Shown here piece by piece: positions 27,458-33,971 of a stretch of 64,000 bases of DNA. A model generated the notes under the pieces. It was not told the DNA's origin. It saw nothing but the letters and a program-made list of their open reading frames with translations, and searched no databases. The position numbers and the translations under genes are program-made. Within the stretch, counting starts at the first letter, position 1. Every line of letters begins with the position of its first letter. The stretch is from contig NZ_ANFY01000003.1 in the NCBI RefSeq assembly GCF_000331225.1, positions 481,001 through 545,000 on the forward strand, read 5' to 3'. Source of the stretch: Sandarakinorhabdus sp. AAP62. Its GTDB lineage: Bacteria > Pseudomonadota > Alphaproteobacteria > Sphingomonadales > Sphingomonadaceae.

Positions 27458-29064
27458 GCGAGATGCTGACATCTGCCTGGCTGGTGGAGGCGCTGATCGG
27501 CGCCACGCTGCTGATGCTGCTGGTACTGGCGGTGCGCAAGCCCGTCGCCCGGCTGTGGGGTGCCCACATGGCCTATGCGCTGTGGGCGCTGCCGGCCTTG
27601 CGCATGATGTTGCCCGCCATTCCGGGCTGGCGGCCGCTTTATGTGCCCGTGGCGCAGGCCAGGACCGATGGCGACATGACGCTGGCCCTGATGGACCCGG
27701 CTTCCGCCGCGCTCCAGGCGCAGCCGTTGCCGGCGGCGACGGTGCAGATCGGGCCAGAGGTGAGCCTGGTGCCGGATTGGCCGGTGCTGCTGCTCGGAGC
27801 GTGGGCGCTGGGCGCAGTCCTGTTCCTCGCCATCCAGTGGACGCGGCATATGCGTTTTGTCGGGCAGGCGGTGCGCGACGGTGAATTGCTCACCCGCCAG
27901 GGCGGGGTGGACGTGATCGTTTCCAGCCATGTGCCCGGGCCGATGGCGGCCGGCATCATCCACCGCCGCATCCTGCTGCCGGCCGATTTCCTCAGCCGCT
28001 ATTCGCCGGCCGAGCGCCGCATGGCGCTGCTGCACGAAGGGGCCCACCATGATCGGCTTGACCTCGCGGCCAATCTGGCTGGCCTGGTGGTGCTGGCGGC
28101 GCATTGGTGGAACCCGATTGCCCATGCCGCCTGGCGCGCCTTTCGCGCCGATCAGGAACTTGCCTGCGATGCCAGCGTGCTGGCCGGCAGCGATGGTGAA
28201 ACCCGCGCCACCTATGGCCGGGCCGTGTTGAAATCCGCCTGCGTCGCCACCCCGGTCGCCGCCTGCGCCATGAACCACAAGAGCCAGTTGAAGGAACGTT
28301 TTGCCATGATGAAGGATCGCAAGCCGGGCCGCTTTGGCCGTGCCTTTGGCCTGTTGGCCGTTACGGGTCTTGCTGCCGGCGGCCTGATCGCCACTGCTTC
28401 GGGTGCACAGCCCGCGCCGCCGGCCCCGCCCGCCCCGCCGTCGCCCGTCTCGCCGCCCGCGCCGGTGTCACCGCCGGCTCCGGTTTCGCCGCCGGCGGCA
28501 CCAGCGCCGCCCAGTGCGCCCGACGCGCCCAGGGTGATGGTGTTCAAGCACCATGCCGATGGCAAGGACGCCAAGCCTGGCCAGAAGATCGTGCGCACCA
28601 TCATCATGAAGGATGGCAAGGTCATCACCGACGACAGCAAGGGCGACGGGCCGCACGTGATGATGATGCATGGCGGTGGTCCCGGCGACATGGTGAAAGT
28701 GATGGAGACCGCCGAAGGCAAGAAGATGGTGATGATCCGTCACCAGGAAATGGCTGAGATGGCCGGCAAGCACGCCGCGATGGCGGGCAAGATGGCCGAA
28801 ACCCGCATCGCCGAAGTGAAGGCCCGCATGCGCGCCCGCTGCGAAGGCGAGGGCGTGAAGCTGCCCGCCGACGCTGATTTCGATCAGCTCGCCACCTGCG
28901 GCATGGAAATGCAGAAGAAGCTGCAGGCGGCCATGGCCTCGGCCCGCGCCGCCATCGAGAAGTCCCGCGATCTTTCGGCCGAACAGCGCGCCGCCGCGTT
29001 GAAGGGCATCGATGCAGCGATGGCCAATCAACGCACCGAAGTGATCGTGAAGATGGAGAAATGA
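27454..29064 (+). CDS. BlaR1-like M56 family membrane metallopeptidase with long C-terminal extension
   Basis: 536 residues. Membrane helices at about 8-27, 35-55 and 110-130 precede a cytoplasmic zinc peptidase with HEGAH at 194-198 (HExxH) and DQELACDAS near 233-241 containing the third ligand. After a last helix (about 296-316) comes a Pro/Ala/Ser-rich stretch (about 319-358). The outside tail is rich in Met, His and Lys with a helical part (residues 420-536). BlaR1 proteins have a penicillin-binding sensor here; this one does not. The signal sensed is therefore probably not a beta-lactam; metal or envelope stress is a guess. Confidence 0.85.
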   Translation: MSEMLTSAWLVEALIGATLLMLLVLAVRKPVARLWGAHMAYALWALPALRMMLPAIPGWRPLYVPVAQARTDGDMTLALMDPASAALQAQPLPAATVQIGPEVSLVPDWPVLLLGAWALGAVLFLAIQWTRHMRFVGQAVRDGELLTRQGGVDVIVSSHVPGPMAAGIIHRRILLPADFLSRYSPAERRMALLHEGAHHDRLDLAANLAGLVVLAAHWWNPIAHAAWRAFRADQELACDASVLAGSDGETRATYGRAVLKSACVATPVAACAMNHKSQLKERFAMMKDRKPGRFGRAFGLLAVTGLAAGGLIATASGAQPAPPAPPAPPSPVSPPAPVSPPAPVSPPAAPAPPSAPDAPRVMVFKHHADGKDAKPGQKIVRTIIMKDGKVITDDSKGDGPHVMMMHGGGPGDMVKVMETAEGKKMVMIRHQEMAEMAGKHAAMAGKMAETRIAEVKARMRARCEGEGVKLPADADFDQLATCGMEMQKKLQAAMASARAAIEKSRDLSAEQRAAALKGIDAAMANQRTEVIVKMEK

Positions 29065-29116
29065 TCTGAGCCCGCTGCGGCCCGGTCCAGCCCCTCTCAG
29101 GCCGGGCGGCGCCGGA

Positions 29117-29608
29117 TCAGACCATCAGGCTGGCCCCCAGCAAGAGCCCCGCTGCGGATTCCAGCCCGGCCCGGTCGTCTTCATCGAAGCGGCCGGGTTT
29201 CGGGCTGTCGAGATCGAGCACGCCGATGATCACACCATCCTTGATCAGCGGCACCACGATTTCGGAGCGGCTGTCGGCATCACAGGCGATATGGCCGGGA
29301 AAGGCGTGGACATCGGGCACGAGCTGGGTTTCGCGGGTCGCCGCCGCCGTGCCGCACACGCCGCGACCCAGCGGGATGCGGATGCAGGCCGGCTTGCCCT
29401 GGAACGGGCCGAGCACCAGCTCGCCCTCCTTCATCAGGTAAAAACCGGCCCAGTTGAGATCGGGGAGCTGGTGGAACAGCAACGCCGCCATATTGGCCAT
29501 GTTGGCAGTGAAGTCGCGCTCATCACCGATCAGCAGGCGGAGCTGCTCGGCGAACTGCGCATATTGTTCGGGCTTGGTGCCTTCGAGGGCGGGGGCAAAG
29601 AATGACAT
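29117..29608 (-). CDS. msrC: Free methionine-(R)-sulfoxide reductase (GAF domain)
   Basis: 163 residues from ATG 29608. The single GAF domain has LNWAGFYLMKEGELVLGPFQG and the end VLDLDSPKPGRFDEDD. Three Cys at residues 75 (KPACIRI), 85 (GRGVCGTA) and 109 (HIACDAD) match the three catalytic and resolving Cys of fRMsr. It reduces free Met-R-sulfoxide in the cytoplasm using thioredoxin, protecting against oxidative damage. It is a single gene downstream of, and convergent with, the M56 peptidase gene. Confidence 0.92.
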   Translation of the reverse strand: MSFFAPALEGTKPEQYAQFAEQLRLLIGDERDFTANMANMAALLFHQLPDLNWAGFYLMKEGELVLGPFQGKPACIRIPLGRGVCGTAAATRETQLVPDVHAFPGHIACDADSRSEIVVPLIKDGVIIGVLDLDSPKPGRFDEDDRAGLESAAGLLLGASLMV

Positions 29609-29663
29609 GGGCGGCGAGTTAGCGGGGTGAAGCGGTAAAGGCAATTGGGCAGCGCGCGCCGTG

Positions 29664-30026
29664 TCAAAGCGGCTCCATCAGTTCAATACGATTGCCAAAC
29701 GGGTCTGACACATAGCAGCGATCGAAACCGGCCAGCGGCTCATCCCGGTCCACCGCAATGCCTGCGGCCACCAGTTGCTGCACAAGGCCCGCGAGATTGC
29801 TGACCGTGAAGGCCGGATGAGCCTTCCTGGCCGGCCGGAAATCGGCTTCGACGCCGAGATGGACTTTCAGCTCGCCGCGCTCGAACCAGCAGCCGCCGCG
29901 CGCGGCCAGCGCTGGAGGCTTCGGCACTTCCGGTATGCCCAGCAGCCCAGCATAAAAGCGCCGAGCCGCGCCCTCCTGGCCGGGTGGCATGGCCAGTTGG
30001 ACGTGGTTCAGCGCTTCGATCGGCAT
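29664..30026 (-). CDS. VOC-family (glyoxalase-like) protein
   Basis: 120 residues, a single vicinal-oxygen-chelate domain with two beta-alpha-beta-beta-beta halves. MPIEALNHVQLAMPPGQE carries a first-strand metal-ligand His, and the last strand DPFGNRIELMEP carries the Glu ligand. FYAGLLGIPEVPKP and CYVSDPFGN are typical. The substrate cannot be assigned, because the fold covers glyoxalases, dioxygenases and resistance proteins. It ends 17 bases after infC and may be transcribed with it. Confidence 0.85.
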   Translation of the reverse strand: MPIEALNHVQLAMPPGQEGAARRFYAGLLGIPEVPKPPALAARGGCWFERGELKVHLGVEADFRPARKAHPAFTVSNLAGLVQQLVAAGIAVDRDEPLAGFDRCYVSDPFGNRIELMEPL

Positions 30027-30043
30027 GAAGTCTCCGCGCTGCT

Positions 30044-30589
30044 TTACTTCGGTGCGATCACCATCAGCATCTGGCGGCCTTCCAGGCGGGGCAATTGCTC
30101 CACCTTGGCGAGTTCGGCGGTCTCGTCGCGCACGCGCTCCAGCAGCTTCAGGCCCAGCTCGCCATGCGAAAGTTCGCGACCACGGAAGCGCAGGGTGAGC
30201 TTCACCTTGTCGCCTTCTTCCAGGAAGCGATGGATGGCCTTCATCTTGGTCTGATAATCATGCTCGTCGATGTTGGGACGCATCTTGATCTCCTTGATCT
30301 CCTGCGTCTTCTGGTTCTTGCGGGCGGCAGCGGCCTTTTTCTGGGCCTCGTACTTGAACTTGCCGACATCGAGGATCTTGCACACCGGCGGATCGGCGCC
30401 AGGGGAGACTTCCACCAGATTGAGCCCGGCCTCTGCTGCGATGGCGATGGCTTCGCGGGTGTAGAGCACACCCAGATTTTCCCCGTCCTGATCGATGACA
30501 CGGACCTTGGGAACATTGATGAATTCATCATAACGCGGGCCGGTCATCGGCGCGGGCGTGTTCATCATGCGGCGTGGGGGCGGTGGTAT
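30044..30589 (-). CDS. infC: Translation initiation factor IF-3, probable ATA start
   Basis: IF-3 binds the 30S subunit, prevents premature 50S joining and checks initiator tRNA and codon. The N-domain runs to about [20 protein letters not shown], followed by the linker and the C-domain with [20 protein letters not shown]. The first ATG (30568) has no ribosome site. An in-frame ATA at 30589 lies 8 bases after AGGAG on the minus strand and adds seven residues (IPPPPRR). Bacterial infC commonly uses AUU, AUA or AUC starts, which IF-3 itself discriminates against, giving autoregulation. I therefore extended the start; the length becomes 181 residues. Confidence 0.9.
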   Translation of the reverse strand: MPPPPRRMMNTPAPMTGPRYDEFINVPKVRVIDQDGENLGVLYTREAIAIAAEAGLNLVEVSPGADPPVCKILDVGKFKYEAQKKAAAARKNQKTQEIKEIKMRPNIDEHDYQTKMKAIHRFLEEGDKVKLTLRFRGRELSHGELGLKLLERVRDETAELAKVEQLPRLEGRQMLMVIAPK

Positions 30590-30628
30590 GGCAGTCTCTC
30601 CTGTGTTGTGTTGTGCGCCTCAATAGCG

Positions 30629-30671
30629 CGGCCGGCCCACCAGCGGCAAGAGGGCGCAGGTGGGCCGGCCG
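30629..30671 (-). terminator. Hairpin between the GlcG-like gene and infC
   Basis: A perfect 13-base stem (30629-30641 with 30659-30671; core GGCCGGCCCACC) encloses a 17-base loop. It lies 21 bases after the stop of the GlcG-like gene on the minus strand and 40 bases before the infC start. No T-run follows it, so it is either an inefficient or factor-assisted terminator, or a structure in the infC leader. Confidence 0.55.
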
Positions 30672-30691
30672 GATTCAGCCAACAAGGCGGG

Positions 30692-31183
30692 CTACTTCCT
30701 TGCCGCCAGTGCCGCTTCCAGCGCCGCCACCCCGGCAGCGGCGATCAGGCCGTCTTCCTGGCTGGTGGCGCCCGAAACGCCCACCGCGCCCACGGTCTTG
30801 CCATCGCGCTTGATGGGAACCCCGCCTTCGGAAGCGACCATCGCCACCGGAAAAGTGAGATAGCGCAGCTGGCCTTCCTTCTGCAGCCGCTGTTCAAAGA
30901 CGGCTGTGGGGTTGCCGAACTTCGCCGCGGTCTGCGCCTTGCCGGTGGCGATGTCGGGGCCGGCCAGCGACGCATCGTCCATGCGGCGCAGCGCGATCGG
31001 CACGCCGGCGGGATCGACCACCACGATGGTCACCTTCAGGCCGCGCTTGTCGGCCTCGGCCTGGGCGGCATCGGTGATGATGCGGGCGCCAGCCAGCGTG
31101 AGTGACGGCTTGTCCTTGACCAGTTGCGCTGTCGCCGGCGCGGCCAGCAACAGCACTGCTCCCAGCAGGGTGAGGGCGCGCAT
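30692..31183 (-). CDS. Exported GlcG/HbpS-type haem-degrading-family protein
   Basis: 163 residues from ATG 31183 with a signal peptide ending at LAAPATAQ. The mature part is the GlcG/HbpS domain: LTLAGARIITDAAQAEADKR, VTIVVVDPAGVPIALRRMDD and the C-terminal VGAVGVSGATSQEDGLIAAA. Members bind haem or small molecules, and several are listed as cofactor or haem binders without a set enzymatic role. Its start shares bases with the stop of the VOC gene (TGATG), so both are co-expressed. Confidence 0.87.
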   Translation of the reverse strand: MRALTLLGAVLLLAAPATAQLVKDKPSLTLAGARIITDAAQAEADKRGLKVTIVVVDPAGVPIALRRMDDASLAGPDIATGKAQTAAKFGNPTAVFEQRLQKEGQLRYLTFPVAMVASEGGVPIKRDGKTVGAVGVSGATSQEDGLIAAAGVAALEAALAARK

Positions 31184-31566
31184 CACGCGGCCATCCGGTG
31201 CATGACGCACAATTTGTTGCCCGACGGATCACGCAGATAGGCCAGATAAAGTGCCCCCATCGCGCCCTGGCGCAAGCCGGGTGGATCTTCGCAGGTGGTG
31301 CCACCATTGGCGACGCCAGCGGCATGCCAGGCATCGGCCATTTCCGGACTGGCCACGGCGAAGCCGATGGTGCTGCCGTTGCCACACGTGGCGGGCTGTC
31401 CGTCAATCGGCGGGGAAATAGCAAACCGGCCGGTGGGGGTCATCCACCACACCCGGCCCTTGGGGTCGGTATTGCCCGGCGCGATGCCCATGGCGGCGAA
31501 GGTGGCATCGTAAAAGGCCTTGGACGCTGCGATGTCGTTGGCGCCCAGCATGATATGGCTGAACAT
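31183..31566 (-). CDS. VOC-family protein
   Basis: 127 residues from ATG 31566. It is a glyoxalase/bleomycin-resistance type domain with MFSHIMLGANDIAASKAFYD at the start, WWMTPTGRFAISPP in the middle and YLAYLRDPSGNKLCVMHR at the end. The usual C-terminal Glu ligand is replaced by Cys (KLCVMH), so metal chemistry may differ from glyoxalase I. It is different from the VOC protein at 29664. It is coupled to the GlcG-like gene by a one-base overlap. Confidence 0.83.
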   Translation of the reverse strand: MFSHIMLGANDIAASKAFYDATFAAMGIAPGNTDPKGRVWWMTPTGRFAISPPIDGQPATCGNGSTIGFAVASPEMADAWHAAGVANGGTTCEDPPGLRQGAMGALYLAYLRDPSGNKLCVMHRMAA

Positions 31567-31754
31567 GCGCGTTCTCCCCAGATTGATGTTTGTGTGGACC
31601 GGTATGGAAGCAAATTGCCGACCCCGTGTCGAGTGTGCAGCCCTTTCGCCACGGTAAGTCGCCGATCGCAACCAAAATGGATCAAGTTGCACCTTGCCGG
31701 CTGTTACCAATCGGTTAACCACGGCGGTGCGAGGGTCTGAGTTGGGGAATTGCT

Positions 31755-32291
31755 GTGGAGATATTGTTGCCGGCGTCGTCGGAGAGGGCCGACGTATGCA
31801 CCAATCGTCGTATCCGTTTGACCGGATTGCGATCTGAAGAGGCTGAAATCATCGGGTTATTGGCAGACATTCTGGGGTGGGATGTCGATCCGCCCGGTGG
31901 CCATGGCGAAGGTCGCCGCCGGGATGGCCGGTTGCCAGAGAGTTTTGCCGCCGTTGATCCGGCGGTGCCTTGGCCCGTGGTCGATTGGGATGGCATTATG
32001 ACGATGCAGGACGGCTTGGGCAGTCGCGGTTGGGGCGATGGCCCTGGCCTGCACGACCATTGGGCACCGCATGATCCGGGATGCGAAAGGCAGGCCGAAC
32101 GGCGTTTGGCCCGAGGTTCGGTCCAAGGTGCGGCCGCACCTCGGCTGTTGTTGCGGCAGGCTGGCAACATGATCTGTGTCGAAGCTGCAGATGCCGAGCT
32201 GGCGGCGCAACTGGCGCGGTTGGGTCTTGATCGGCTGGTGCTGCCCGTCGCACTGCTGGCGCTGGAAGATCTGTTCACGCTGGCCGGATGA
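31755..32291 (+). CDS. Unknown protein, possible degenerate receiver-like domain
   Basis: 178 residues from a GTG at 31755. I do not recognise a named family. RIRLTGLRSEEAEIIGLLAD followed by ILGWDV near the start, and ARLGLDRLVLPVALLALEDL at the end, have the spacing of the first helix and last helix of a response-regulator receiver domain. The phosphoacceptor Asp and the Lys of the KP motif are not evident. The next gene encodes a protein with the same two landmarks (ILGWQV; AGLSIMDQP), so the two are probably diverged paralogues. Its stop abuts the next GTG, suggesting coupling. Confidence 0.6.
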   Translation: MEILLPASSERADVCTNRRIRLTGLRSEEAEIIGLLADILGWDVDPPGGHGEGRRRDGRLPESFAAVDPAVPWPVVDWDGIMTMQDGLGSRGWGDGPGLHDHWAPHDPGCERQAERRLARGSVQGAAAPRLLLRQAGNMICVEAADAELAAQLARLGLDRLVLPVALLALEDLFTLAG

Positions 32292-32894
32292 GTGCGGCCG
32301 GCCTTGCCCGCAGCGCCGTCGCCGGGGCTGGCGCCGCTAACCATTTTTCCGCCCATTGGCCGCTGCAAGCCGATCGCCCAGCCGCCGTTATCGGCGGTGT
32401 GGCGCGGCAGCGTCGGGCGGATGGAGTGGTGGCCAGTGAGTGTTGCGCAGCGGGAATTCAGTCAGGATTGGGCACAGGGCGGCGGTTGGCCGTGGGCTGC
32501 ACCGGAAAGCCTTGCCACCATGCCGGCCAGGTCGGGCCCGGCGTTGCAGGCCGGGTTGGACGTACCGCAGGCCGGGTTCGGCGTGCCGCCGGCGATGCAT
32601 CGGCTGGCGCTGTTCGGATTGCCGCCCGGGCTGGCCGAACCGGTGACGATGCTGGCCGAAATCCTGGGCTGGCAGGTGGAAAGCTTCCCGTCCGGTCAGT
32701 CCGTGTGTCCGCCAGTGCAGCTGTGCCTGGCCATGTTGCCCGCCGGCGCCGGCGAACGCGGGCCAATCGTGGCATGGTCGCCAGAATTAAACCTTAATGA
32801 ACTTATTTCCCGGGCAGGACTGTCCATAATGGACCAGCCCCTGTGCATCACCAGAGTGGAGCAAATGTTAGAGGCCATTGCTTGCGAGCCATAG
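32292..32894 (+). CDS. Unknown protein related to its upstream neighbour
   Basis: Up to 200 residues from GTG 32292, directly after the previous stop; ATG 32421 (MEWWPVSVAQREF, 157 residues) is an alternative start. The conserved part is RLALFGLPPGLAEPVTMLAE with ILGWQVESF, and the C-terminal LNELISRAGLSIMDQPLCIT, which look like the ends of a receiver fold without phosphorylation residues. The middle is Trp- and Pro-rich. A palindrome covers its stop codon, and the winged-helix gene starts 31 bases later. A regulatory or protein-binding role is an inference from this setting. Confidence 0.58.
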   Translation: MRPALPAAPSPGLAPLTIFPPIGRCKPIAQPPLSAVWRGSVGRMEWWPVSVAQREFSQDWAQGGGWPWAAPESLATMPARSGPALQAGLDVPQAGFGVPPAMHRLALFGLPPGLAEPVTMLAEILGWQVESFPSGQSVCPPVQLCLAMLPAGAGERGPIVAWSPELNLNELISRAGLSIMDQPLCITRVEQMLEAIACEP

Positions 32895-32909
32895 TCTGCT
32901 CGCAAGCAA
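32878..32909. repeat. Perfect 11-bp palindrome before the winged-helix gene
   Basis: TTGCTTGCGAG (32878-32888) and CTCGCAAGCAA (32899-32909) are exact reverse complements around a 10-base loop. The left arm includes the end of the upstream gene, and the structure spans its stop codon. There is no T-run, so it is more likely an operator or RNA structure than an intrinsic terminator. It lies 17 bases before ATG 32926. Confidence 0.85.
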
Positions 32910-32925
32910 CGGGGGCGTGAGTTCG

Positions 32926-33801
32926 ATGATAGACGTCGGATACGACACGGGATTTTCCCGCGATTTCGGCGAGTCAGGCGTGATTGGCTCGGGTCGCTCT
33001 GCGGCGGGGAGCCTGTCGACGCGTGCTGCCACGCCGGGGTATGAGACAGGGTTTGATACGGGTCTCGACACCGGGATGGAGCAGGCCAATGCGGCCAAAG
33101 GGGCCCATGCCGTGCCAATCCAGGATGAACGAGACCTGCCCGAACCGCGCCTGCCGGAACGGCGGCAAACGGATCGGCTGGGGCCCGGCTTCCCCCAGGC
33201 TGCTGCCCCACCATCGCCTGCCCCTGCCGGCCAGGCACCTCAGGGCGGCGGGCGCCCGGCGGCCGATCTTGCCAATCTGGATCTGGCGGCGCTGCAGGCG
33301 CTGGCCGGCAGCGGCGAGCCAGCGGCCGCCATCGCCCGTCAGGTTGCCGACATGGCCCAGGGCCTCGCCGCGCTGGCCGACAAGCTGGTGGGCCAGCCGC
33401 AAGCCAGCAGCACGGATGTTGCCGAAGGAGATTGCATCGCCTTCCTTGAAGGCCAGTTCCGCATTCGCCGGCTGCGCGCCCGCCATCTGTCCGATCTGTC
33501 CCTGGGCGAACCGGCGTGGGATATCCTGCTCGATCTGGCGGTAGCGCATTACTGGCGCCGCGAAACCTCGGTCACCAGCCTGTGCATTGCAGCGGATGTG
33601 CCCAGCACCACCGCGCTGCGCTGGATCAACAGCATGACCAAGGCCGGCCTGATCGTGCGCCGGCCCTGCCAGCGCGATGGCCGCCGCAGTTTCCTGGGCA
33701 TTTCGCCTGAATCCTATCGCGCGATGCTGGCGCTGGCGGCCGATGGCCTGCGCACGGTCGATCGGGTTCGCGCCCGATATCAACGCAGCGCGGCAGCCTG
33801 A
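32926..33801 (+). CDS. Winged-helix DNA-binding protein, MarR-like C-terminus
   Basis: 291 residues from ATG 32926. The first half is low-complexity with repeated Gly/Asp/Thr pieces (YDTGFSRDF, YETGFDTGLDTGM) and a Pro/Ala/Gln linker. A helical segment follows (about 115-150). The C-terminal part, about residues 165-280, is a winged-helix domain: WDILLDLAVAHYWRRETSVT, then SLCIAADVPSTTALRWINSM with TKAGLIVRR, and RRSFLGISPESYRAML. This domain type is common in sphingomonads beside two-component genes. It may respond to the two receiver-like proteins upstream. Confidence 0.8.
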   Translation: MIDVGYDTGFSRDFGESGVIGSGRSAAGSLSTRAATPGYETGFDTGLDTGMEQANAAKGAHAVPIQDERDLPEPRLPERRQTDRLGPGFPQAAAPPSPAPAGQAPQGGGRPAADLANLDLAALQALAGSGEPAAAIARQVADMAQGLAALADKLVGQPQASSTDVAEGDCIAFLEGQFRIRRLRARHLSDLSLGEPAWDILLDLAVAHYWRRETSVTSLCIAADVPSTTALRWINSMTKAGLIVRRPCQRDGRRSFLGISPESYRAMLALAADGLRTVDRVRARYQRSAAA

Positions 33802-33824
33802 ACTGAATCCCGCCCAGGCGGGGC

Positions 33825-33853
33825 GGCGGCGGGTGGCCCACGCACCCGCCGCC
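33825..33853 (+). terminator. Probable terminator of the winged-helix gene
   Basis: GGCGGCGGGT (33825-33834) pairs with ACCCGCCGCC (33844-33853) over a 9-base loop, 23 bases after the stop at 33801 and followed by TTGATT. The T-tract is weak. The remaining 118 bases to addB hold no gene that I can see. Confidence 0.5.
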
Positions 33854-33971
33854 TTGATTCCGCTTCCCGGCAGCCAGAGCGCTGGCCGGCAGCGCTGCGC
33901 CGCGTTCGCACGGCCGGCGATATCCCCAATCAGGGGCTGGCGGGTGCTGCAACTGGCCCTATGCTGGAACC

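Noticed and set aside
27454-29064. A beta-lactam sensor of the true BlaR1/MecR1 type
   Set aside because: There is no penicillin-binding C-terminal domain; the tail is Pro-rich then Met/His/Lys-rich, and no beta-lactamase gene is adjacent.
29065-29116. Terminator after the M56 peptidase gene
   Set aside because: Only a weak GCCCGG/CCGGGC pairing with a long loop and no T-run is visible.
32288-32797. A 169-codon forward frame overlapping the second receiver-like gene in another phase
   Set aside because: The other phase (32292-32894) keeps similarity to the neighbouring protein and continues to the palindrome, so this one is taken as a shadow.
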